Part shown: piece by piece, positions 55,184 to 64,000 of the stretch | Position numbering within the stretch: the first letter of the stretch is position 1 | Layout: every line of letters starts with the position of its first letter | DNA from: Panax quinquefolius | Taxonomy: Eukaryota; Streptophyta; Magnoliopsida; Apiales; Araliaceae | Assembly: GCA_020205615.1 (NCBI GenBank) | Contig: CM035171.1 | Coordinates: 3,888,267 to 3,952,266 of the forward strand | Direction of reading: 5' to 3' | DNA: 64,000 nt | Position numbers and translations under genes: made by a program | Notes under the pieces: generated by a model | Seen by the model: only the letters and a program-made list of their open reading frames with translations | Databases searched by the model: none | Told to the model about the DNA's origin: nothing

Positions 55184-56152
55184 ACTTTCATGGAAATATT
55201 CTTCTCAAGATTCTTGAATTTTACTCTACAAAGCGATGATCATGTTGACAGTTTGGATGTTATTGGTTCCTAGATAAATTAATTCTTGAACTTGTTTTAT
55301 TGAATTCTTATATCATTGTCATCATCCTCATGTTTATATTATGTTGAAAGTCATCTACGTGGCAGTAGTGCGTAGATGGACTTGGTATGATTATGACTGA
55401 GAGACTATTCGGTTATAATCACGGCCGTAATGTTACAAATGATGTGGTAAAAATCCTCGATTGGCCCGTAGTGCATTGATGGACAGATTGTTGGCATGAT
55501 CATGACCATTAATGAATACACAACTATTCTTGGCCCGTAGTGCATGAATAATTGTGGTCGTGATACTTAAGAAATATCCTTGGCCAGTAGTGCGGGGGGT
55601 GATTCGATGATGTGGATTATTTATTAAAGTTTGAGTCTCAAATATAACAATGATGAAAAACCTTTTAAATCATAAAAGATAGTAGATTTTATTTTCTACT
55701 TGACTCTTTTAATGGATTGCTTGTTTCACCGCAGATTAAACTTGATTTTTATTATATTTTATCGCTTTAACAACTTATTGAAGGCTAATGATAATTTATT
55801 ACGCATTATCTTAGTCATAATATTTCTTCTTTGGGCTAGTTGAGCTCACCCTTTCTTTCACCGTTCTCTTCGAAAATGAGAACATAAATTGAGACGAGTC
55901 GGGGAATGGAGTAATGGTCCGGAGGATAGCATTAGTAGTCCTCACTATTACGTGAAATAGTGTGATAATAATTGTAATGAGGACTCCTTTTGAGTTTGTA
56001 TAATATCTAGTAGATAATATTTGTATTCAAACTCACGCTTTATTATATATTATATATGCTACGCAGTTATATTAGTAAGTTGTATTTAAATTACATACCA
56101 TGTATCGACTACCCAAGATGGGTGATGTATACCTAATTTTGGGGACGTCACA
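55184..56152 (+). repeat. 3' LTR-B of the large gypsy element, second segment
   Basis: Continues the 3' LTR after the chromovirus, collinear with about 20098-21071. It holds repeats containing GGCC(C/A)GTAGTGC (55360-55600) and ends GGGGACGTCACA. GTTGT follows, the far half of the element's target duplication. Confidence 0.85.
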
Positions 56153-56180
56153 GTTGTATACCTATTTTGGGGGCGTCACA
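56153..56180 (+). mobile_element. Terminal 28 bases of the outermost solo LTR-A
   Basis: The first five bases (GTTGT) are the gypsy element's target duplication. The rest, ATACCTATTTTGGGGG then CGTCACA, completes the LTR-A that stopped at 9958. ATTAT at 56181-56185 repeats 4888-4892. Confidence 0.85.
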
Positions 56181-56185
56181 ATTAT

Positions 56186-56978
56186 TATTCTCTAGGATTT
56201 TTTGGACTTTCAAATAAATTTAAGAGGATCCCAATTGATTTAATTATGAATTTTATTTATTTATTAATTAATTTGTATGCAATCAATTTTATTAATTTAT
56301 GTTTTATATGGTTTTCAAGATTTTTTAAGTAAATGATTCAATTTGTACCAAAATCTAAAAATTTATAAGCTTCAAAATAATATTTAAAGTTTATGGTTAA
56401 TAATAGTATATATTTTGAGTAGAAAAGTTATTTTATAAGAATAAAAACTTATTTTAAAAATACATCTACAACTGATATATTTAAATAATATTTTTATTTG
56501 ATGTTTTATAAAAAAATTAAATTATAGTTAAAATATGTTATTATTGGTAATAGTATAATAGTCCAAATGATATTTTTTATTCAATATTTTAATTAATTAC
56601 GAAAAAACAAACATAAAATGAGATTATTTTGGGTTATCCTATGAATAATTACATAAAAAACAAATATGTGATTAGTAATATTTAATCATTAAATTAATAG
56701 TATTGAAATTATAATTATTGCAAATAAACATGATCGTAGTTTACTAACGAGGTCAAAAAATTCTCAAAGTAGAAAAGTATTTCTTTAATTCTGAATTTGG
56801 TTTTACTCTTACAATTTCCTTTGCTTACATAATGAATCTTATGGAATACTATTTTCCCATGAGTTTTTGATATTTTTATATGTTCTCTTTTATTGTGAGA
56901 GATAACTATGTAAAAATATCAATTCCCTATTCTATTTGAGTGATATTAGTTTGGGTCCTCATTCTTTTTATTATAACT
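56186..56978. other. AT-rich intergenic sequence, no gene seen
   Basis: Stops occur in all frames. It contains the right arm of the split inverted repeat (56718-56731), complementary to 4519-4532. Confidence 0.5.
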
Positions 56979-57173
56979 ACGTTTGGATTGACGAAATGGA
57001 ATAAATAGTGAAATGATTCATATGATTATAGTTGAAATGAGTTATTTCATATTCCCTCCCTCGAGTAACCAAACACAATTTTTTTTTTCATTCCAATCGC
57101 ATCCAAACACAATTTTTTTCATTCTATACAAATGAGTTATTCTATTCTCCCATTTATTATTCCAATCCAAATA
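56979..57173. mobile_element. Short terminal-inverted-repeat element (MITE-like)
   Basis: GTTTGGATTG at the left (56981-56990) and CCAATCCAAA at the right (57163-57172) are near-perfect inverted repeats, with further pairing of GGAATAA and TTATTCC. About 195 bp, non-coding, abutting the Stowaway-like element. Confidence 0.5.
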
Positions 57174-57174
57174 C

Positions 57175-57618
57175 TTCATCCGTTCCATAGTTATAGGCTG
57201 ATTTTTCATTTTGAGATGTCTCAATTATATAGGCTACTTACTATTTATAAAATTTAGTTGGTTCATTGTTTTACTTTTATGCCCTTATAATAAATATTCA
57301 ACCATTACTCTTTTTTTGAAGTAGCAACATTCAATGTCATTATTTTTATCACCATATTTAATGTTGTTGTATTCTCTTCGGTTAAAGTTCTATGGTTATG
57401 GACTTTAATGGTGTACTTGGTTATGGACTTTAATGGTCAGTACACGTCAATCAATGAAGTTGAGAGTTTCAGTGTGATAAGTAAGGAGTAATTAACTTGT
57501 TCATTAATTCCATATTAAGGGGTATATAAGGAAAAATATGTTAAAAATGGCCATTTAGATTAATTTTCTTATACTATGTGTCAAAAAAAATCAGTCTATA
57601 ACTCTTGGACGGAGGGAG
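57175..57618. mobile_element. Stowaway-like (Tc1/mariner) MITE
   Basis: The right end, inverted, reads CTCCCTCCGTCCAAGAGTTA. The left end reads CTTCATCCGTTCCATAGTTA, and pairing continues through ATAGGCTGATTTTT. Both ends are flanked by TA (57173-57174 and 57619-57620), the target choice of the superfamily. About 444 bp with no transposase. Confidence 0.75.
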
Positions 57619-57620
57619 TA

Positions 57621-59560
57621 TAACATAAGAGTTCAAATCTGAAATACTACTGCAATCTTTAGCACGTACTACTATTAAATTTAGGTGAGCCCATTAAATC
57701 CCACGTAATTTTAAACACAGGTGTAATACCATCGAGTGTTTTATGTTATCTTGCCGTCGTTTACAAAATTATTACAAAAAAAGGGGTATGTAATATAATT
57801 ATAATTAATTAATTTGGTAATTGATATTTTTTTTTATAAAAAATGATAGTTACACAATATCTCTTTCACATAAATAATAAATAAATCCCACATTTAAATT
57901 AGTAAGAATTTGTGAAAATATTAAATTTTACTTGTAAAAATATTAATTCTCTTAATTTAATTTAGTTCGGTACACATACAAGTTTATTGTTAAACAAAGT
58001 CGATATAAGTTCTAATTATAATTCTATTTTTTTTAGACAAAAGGGGACCTTATGCTGTTGCATGAGGTAACCTTCGCATCGTTTTGCATAACTCCTCTTA
58101 TATGAGCTTTGCTCCCCTATTATACTTTCAATTTTATTTAATACATCATATTTTTATAATTTTAAAATATATATTTATAATATTGAGTAGTATAGTTGGT
58201 TTAAAACGAAAGTAACCGATACTTTTTTACCATTTGATTAACATGTGGATATCTTATTAAAATTTCAATGGTTGAAATTTCTTTTAAACTTTAATGGTAA
58301 AATTATTCTTAGTGATTTTATTTTTTTTGTAGGAATGATCTTAATAGCATCAACTATTTATTAACATAGTTTAATCATTACTAACAAAATTATTAAGATG
58401 AAATAATTAATGTATTAAATGGAATTGGAGAGAATGTGTAATGGATGAGAGTCAAATCCCTCCCATATTATGCATAAAAGGCTATTTTTATAATTTTTAA
58501 AATTATGAAAAATTTTAAATCCACAACATAAATTATTATTTTCACAACAAAAGTGTCGCTAACGATGGTTTTCAACGTCGCTATACATCTACAACAACAT
58601 TTTTGTTATGAAAATAACAAAACATGTTATGTAGTAACAATTTTCTATTATTATTATTATAAAAATAGACAAAATAAAAAGATGGAATATCATTTAGGAC
58701 CAAGTACAATGCATTCTGTTCTGCTATTGTCAGTTGTTCAATTGATAACGTGAATTGTCAAAATTGTCCGCCTCTTTAATTCTTTATGGTATGTTTGGTA
58801 ACATAGAAAAGTGGAAGAAAGGAAATCGAAGAGTGAAAAAGGGTATAATAGTACTAATATTTCTTATTTTCTTTGGTTTAATTGGATGAAAAAGGGAAAT
58901 AAAGAGAAAATGAATTAAAATAATTCGAAGCTACACTTGTATTTAACATTAGTACATAATTTACCAATGAACAAAGAAAAAGAAAAAGAAAAAGAAAAAT
59001 AAAAATAGAAAAACACTATTTTCACATGAATTTTTTATATTTTTATATGGCATCTCTCATCTCACATGAAAGTAGAATCCACATCCTTTATGCGAGAAAA
59101 AATTATGTCAAAATATCAAAAAAAATACATATAAAAATATGGTGTATATTTTTTTGGGGTCTTTGGAAGAGGACAAACGAATGATTAGGCAATACCACAC
59201 ACGTTTTTAGCCTTTCTTTTGTCAATTTTCTTGAGGTTGCGTATCTTTTTTCAACAATACTACTATCACGTAAAAAATAGTCACATAACCTCATCTAATT
59301 TAAAATTAGAAAGGTAAAAAATAATAAAACTAAAGTTGAAATAATGATAAAATAATATGCTCAAAAATACTACTCCACTAGATTGCTGTTGTCAGTCAAA
59401 GTATTAGGTGAACAAAGTTATTACAACAAAAGTACACTTGTTTTGGAGAAAATGTTAAACAAAATGGTGTCGACAAAAGAAAATGAGTCTTCCAAGTCCG
59501 CGGCAGAGCCAAACTTTTAACCCCTAAATCTTCATTTAATTTACAGTTTTTGCCAAACTG
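57621..59560. other. Intergenic region upstream of the SPL gene
   Basis: AT-rich with no coding sequence I can support. A (GAAAAA)n-type purine run lies at 58974-59010. The proximal promoter of the SPL gene must lie at the right end, but I cannot place a TATA box with confidence. Confidence 0.5.
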
Positions 59561-60236
59561 GTACGGACGAAGGAGAAGAAAAGAAAGGAAAAGAAAAGTT
59601 TAGTACGAGAAAAGGGATAGAGAGAGGAAAGTAAAAGATAGTTGTTTGCTTACAGAAAGACCTCATAAATCTTCTCAGATCCTATTTCTCCCCGTCGTTT
59701 CTAGATCTGCCGGGCAATTTCCGATTCCGCGTTAGTTTCTTTGTGGGTTGATGATGATCGGTTAAAGGATCGGACTCGGACAGATCCACCACAGATAAAG
59801 AAAAAGTAGTAGTAGAAGAAGAGCTGTAGTTTGAAGGATTTCTGGATTGGTATTTGATGTTGAGAGGCCGGGAAGTTACTCCTTTGGATGGTTTCTAAGT
59901 TAGGTGAGTAGTTTATCTAGACCAGTAATTCTATATGTAGGAGTTTTTTATTTTCCTTTGCTTAAATTTGAACTTTGATTTGGATACTTCAAAATCTTTA
60001 CTTGTCAATTTTCTTTATATGCTCTAGTTTCCAGTCTTGTTTGATGAAGTTTAAACTGTTTTCTTTGTTGTTTCTATTTCCCAATTTAGCTGGTAGATTC
60101 ATTTATTAATGTTTAGAATCTTAGGAAGTTTGGAATACAAAAGGATTCTGGGTTGGTGTAGATTCTTATGAAGTCCTGATTTTTATTCAAAAACTATTGT
60201 GATAGTTGTGTGCAGTCAGATTTTCTAGGGGAAGAG
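59561..60236 (+). other. 5' UTR of the SPL gene, with an intron
   Basis: A GA-rich leader precedes a consensus donor (TTAG|GTGAGT, intron from 59904) and an acceptor (GTGTGCAG ending at 60215), giving a 312-bp 5' UTR intron. The last 21 leader bases (60216-60236) precede the ATG. Two short upstream frames start at 59751 and 59857. The transcription start is not determined. Confidence 0.6.
59857..59898 (+). promoter_or_regulatory. Upstream open reading frame in the SPL leader (13 codons)
   Basis: ATG at 59857 opens a 13-residue frame ending TAA at 59896-59898, five bases before the 5' splice site of the leader intron. A shorter frame (four codons) starts at 59751. Both lie in the presumed first exon and could lower translation of the main frame. 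Confidence 0.45.
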
Positions 60237-63200
60237 ATGGAAGAGGTGGGCACTCAAGTAGCCCCTTCAATTTATATTCACCCATCACTTTCGGGTCGGT
60301 TCCTCGAGTCGCATCCCATGGCTAAGAAGCGCAGTATGCCTTTACAGCCGACCAATTTTCACCTCCAGCAGCTGCAGCCGCCGCGGCAGCCTCAGCAGTT
60401 CGTCTCGGGGTTTCAGGACTCCAGGGAGCACTGGCATCCTAAGGCATGGAACTGGGACAGCGCGAGGTTTCTGGCTAAGCCATTGGAATCGGATGTACTA
60501 GGTGCGGGAACTTCGACATCTGTTCAATCTGAGACACAAAGGAGCAGAGATGATGAAACTGGTGCAGCAATTTCAGGGATTTTAAGGAAGAATCATGTGG
60601 GGGAAGACGACGAAAGTCTCCTTCTGCAGCTCGGTGGAGGCCGTGTAAATTCTGTTGAGGAGCCTGTGTCAAGGCCAAACAAGAGAGTAAGATCTGGATC
60701 TCCTGGTGGTGGAAACTATCCCATGTGTCAAGTAGATAATTGCAAGGAGGATCTATCAACTGCGAAAGACTATCATAGGCGGCACAAGGTGTGTGAAGTC
60801 CATAGTAAAGCCACTAAGGCCTTAGTGGGGAAGCAGATGCAGAGGTTTTGTCAACAGTGCAGCAGGTTTGTGAATTCATTTCACCGATTTAACACCATAT
60901 TATCGTGTTGTGTTAATAATTTGTGTTTATGGATTATTGTCTATTTTCGTTGTGAATTGCATTGTTGTCGCGATGGTACTTTTTTTCACCATAAGTTGCT
61001 TGCAATTATTATGACCACTTCTGCCTCTGCTATATGTTTCTCAACCTGAGTTATGCACTCCATTTTCCCTAGGTTTCACCCTCTTTCAGAGTTTGACGAG
61101 GGAAAGCGAAGCTGTAGGCGTAGGCTTGCTGGGCATAATAGGCGAAGGCGGAAAGCTCAGCCAGATGATGTTACCTCCAGGCTATTACCCCCTGGAAACC
61201 ATCAGAACATTGGCAATGGAGATATGGATATTGTCAATCTTCTAGCAATTTTAGCTCGTGCACAAGGTAAACTATTTAGTTATTTACTTTCATGTCTTTT
61301 TTCTATCTACTATGCATGCACACATGTATACCATACACATACATATCAAAAACCTATGACATGATTAAAATTTTAATATCCGGGATATCAGGGAAAACTG
61401 ACGACAGTAGCACTAACTGCTCATCACCTAATAAGGATCAACTCATTCAGATTCTTCAGAAGATTAATTCATTACCTTTGCCGGCGGATCTTGCTGCAAA
61501 TTTGCCTCTTTCAGGATCTTCCAATAAAAATGTTCGGGACCAAGTAGAAAATCAAAATAAATTGAATGGAAATAATTCTTCTTCATCAACAATGGACTTG
61601 CTTGCTGTCCTTTCGGGGACTCTGGCGGGACCTTCTCCTGATGGCCTTGCAATTCCAGCTCAAAGAAGCAGTCATGGGAGTGACACCGAGAAAACTAAGT
61701 CTGTGTGCATTAACCAAGCTACATGTTTCAATTTGCAAAATGGACAACATATTGAGTTTCCTTCGGTTGGAGAGAGAAGTAGTACCAGTTACCAGTCTCC
61801 TGTGGAAGATTCAGATGGCCAAGTCCAAGAAACTTGTACAAATTTACCATTACAGCTCTTTAGTTCCTCACCTGAAAATGACAGCCCACCAAAGCTGGCA
61901 TCTAGTAGGAAATACTTCTCATCTGATAGCAGTAATCCGATGGAAGAGAGGTCACCTTCATCTTCTCCACCTATTGTGCAAAAGCTGTTCCCTACACAGA
62001 CCTCAAGAGATGCAGTTAAGCCTGAGAGCATTTCGACGAGCGGAGAGGTTACGGGGAATGCTAAAGCTAGTAGAACTAAAGGTTTCTTTACGTCTCTTGA
62101 TCTTTTTGGAGGGTCAAATAGAGGTGTTGACAATGGTTCAGTTCAAAGTTTTACATACCAGGCAGGATACACGTCATCTTCTGGCTCTGATCATTCTCCT
62201 TCTAGTTTGAATTCTGATGCTCAGGTAGTTCAGTTCTCCTTTTTTTGGAATCTGATGATATTTCTGTTTTGCCTTTTAATTTATTTCTTCTCATCTTTTC
62301 TGCTGTGGGATTGAATGAAATATATGGTACCTCTCAGGATTGTTCTGGACGGATACTTTTCAAATTGTTTGACAAGGATCCTAGTCAATTACCGGTAACA
62401 TTGAGAACACAGGTGAGAAGTCTGAGATTTATTTTGACCTCTTAATGTTATTATACCTAATATATCTGCAGGCTATAATAGTTGATTGCCTCTTTTGTTT
62501 CAGATCTATAATTGGCTTTCTCAAAGTCCATCAGAAATGGAGAGCTACATAAGGCCTGGTTGTGTAGTTCTGTCTATCTACATATCGATGTCATCTTCTG
62601 CTTGGGAGCAGGTGAATATACATACATGGCAAAAGTTAGCTTTTCTCAGTTAGCTTTTCTCGTGTAGCTTTTCTGCTGACTACTTGCAGGGTTTGTGTGG
62701 TCTTTGCAGCTTGAAGATAATCTGCTTCAAAATGTAACTTCTTTGGTTCAAGGTTCTGATAATCAATTCTGGAGGAACGGAAGGTTCTTAGTTCATACTG
62801 GCAGGCAGTTGGCATCATATCTAGATGGTGAGTGTTCTATAATTATGACTCTTGTGAATCTACCCTTCCAAGGTTTGTTTTAGACAGGTGATCTGGTAGT
62901 TTATGACAAAAGTTTCTTGAAATTAAGGGTTTATGACACAGTATTGGAACGAGAAATTGTTTTGACAGAGTTTACCATAATTATTAGTTTGGATGGTGCA
63001 CTAATTTGGCCTTCAACTAATCAACTTATGTCATCTATCTTCAGGAAAGGTTCACCTTCGCAAAGCTTGGAGTGCATGGAGTTCCCCAGAATTAATCTCT
63101 GTCTCCCCTTTAGCAGTTGTGGGTGGGCAAGAGACCTCTATTTTACTGAAGGGGAGAAATTTGAGTACTCATGGCACCAAGTATGCAACTTATTCTATTG

Positions 63201-64000
63201 TTATTATGATCACTATTATTACTGTTGTGAAATTTAGCTGTTCCTTACCTTTAGAGTCCCTGCCTTAGAATTTGTATTCAATATTTTGATTATATTTCAG
63301 GGTTTACTGCACACACATGGTTGGGTATACGTTGAAGGAAAATAAGGGATCAGCCTGTCAGGATACCGTATATGATGAGATAACTTTAAGCAGCTTTAGG
63401 ATTACTGGTGCAGCTCCTAGTGTTCTTGGGCGCTGTTTCATTGAGGTATTTACTATTTTACGTTGGTGTGCAAAATTTTGAAAAATGAATTCGAATTTAG
63501 AGTGTTGTATCTAATAGCTATATCAACAGGTTGACAATGGTTTTAGAGGCACTAGCTTTCCTATAATTATAGCCAATGCTACCATCTGTCAAGAACTGAG
63601 ACTCCTAGAGTCTGAATTTGATAAAGCTGCAGAACTGCGAGATGCTATTTTAGAAGAACACATAATCGATGCTGGACGTCCCAGGTCAAGGGAGGATGTT
63701 TTACACTTCTTAAATGAGCTTGGATGGCTACTCCAAAGGAAGGGGATCTCTTCCATGCTTGAGGCCCCTGAGTATAAGCTTCAACGCTTCAAATTTCTGT
63801 TTACTTTCTCAGTTGAAAGGGACTTTTGTGCTTTGGTTAAAACCCTCCTAGACATTCTACTTGAAATATGTTTGGGAAGGGATGAACTATCGAGGGAGTC
63901 ACTAGAGATGCTTTTGGAGATTCACCTTTTGAACAGGGCTGTTAAAAGCAGCTCTAGAAAAATGGTTGACTTGCTCATAAACTATTTTGTACCCAGCATC
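60237..64000 (+). CDS. SPL14: SQUAMOSA promoter-binding-like protein, large SPL14/SPL1 class (partial at 3' end)
   Basis: Nine exons: 60237-60865, 61073-61266, 61392-62224, 62338-62412, 62504-62611, 62710-62827, 63045-63180, 63301-63445 and 63530 to beyond the window. All are GT-AG and in frame, giving 903 residues so far. The start [15 protein letters not shown] and W-DSARF region resemble Arabidopsis SPL14. The SBP DNA-binding domain spans about residues 162-237, split by the first coding intron after Arg210. Zinc ligands are C164, C169, C186, H189 and C205, C208, H212, C224; the bipartite nuclear signal is [17 protein letters not shown]. The Ser-rich middle, then [19 protein letters not shown] and later blocks are the conserved C-terminal half; the ankyrin-repeat part should follow downstream. 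SBP factors bind GTAC-core promoter sites. I see no miR156 site, as expected for large SPLs. The symbol is by family; SPL1/SPL12-type orthology is not excluded. Confidence 0.92.

Noticed and set aside
58553..59294. Small frames upstream of the SPL gene as possible genes
   Set aside because: Short, AT-driven composition, no conserved motif and no splice-supported extension.
61566..62210. Second + strand frame inside SPL exon 3, and - strand frames 61464-61652 and 61789-62133
   Set aside because: Out of frame with the spliced SPL protein and lacking family similarity; the spliced frame accounts for the sequence.

Overview
This is a nuclear genome segment from a flowering plant, very probably a eudicot. 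It is AT-rich and has short GT-AG introns. Two single-copy plant genes sit at the edges: a proton-pump-interactor-like gene at the left (its 3' part only) and a large SBP-box transcription factor gene of the SPL14/SPL1 class at the right (its 5' part only). Both are on the + strand with clean exons. I see no rRNA, tRNA or CRISPR array, and no other protein-coding host gene.

Between the genes lies one nested stack of LTR retrotransposons, 4893-56180, about 51 kb. It can be unpacked layer by layer from LTR ends and 5-bp target duplications. Layer 1 is a solo LTR (here 'LTR-A': starts TGTAAGACCCC, ends GGGCGTCACA) flanked by ATTAT on both sides; it survives as 4893-6435, 9033-9958 and 56153-56180. 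Layer 2 holds a second solo LTR-A (6436-9032) and a + strand Ty3/gypsy element (9959-56152, duplication GTTGT) with a related LTR, 'LTR-B'. Layer 3, inside that element, holds: a - strand LTR-B element that has lost most of pol (10587-18918, duplication TTTGT); a solo LTR-A in the reverse transcriptase region (22470-25176); a - strand Ty1/copia array organised LTR-internal-LTR-internal-LTR (about 27071-43796); and a - strand near-complete LTR-A chromovirus with gag, protease, RT, integrase and chromodomain remains (44984-55183, duplication ACTTT).

The LTRs carry unusual internal structure: 19-bp-spaced GAATATTC palindromes in U3, TATA boxes, and arrays of short hairpin-forming repeats in the transcribed leader. 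The copia leaders carry long (TA)n tracts and A/T foldbacks. Flanking the stack are small terminal-inverted-repeat elements, including a Stowaway-like MITE at 57175-57618.

The element reading frames are full of small indels. Many of these fall at CAG/CTG sites, including the same lost base in the primer-binding sites of several independent elements, while the two host genes read cleanly. I suspect that many apparent frameshifts are consensus errors at methylated CHG sites, so 'pseudogene' calls inside the stack are provisional. I found no previously unknown multi-gene system; the novelty is in the nesting, the copia array, the LTR repeat architecture and the error signature.
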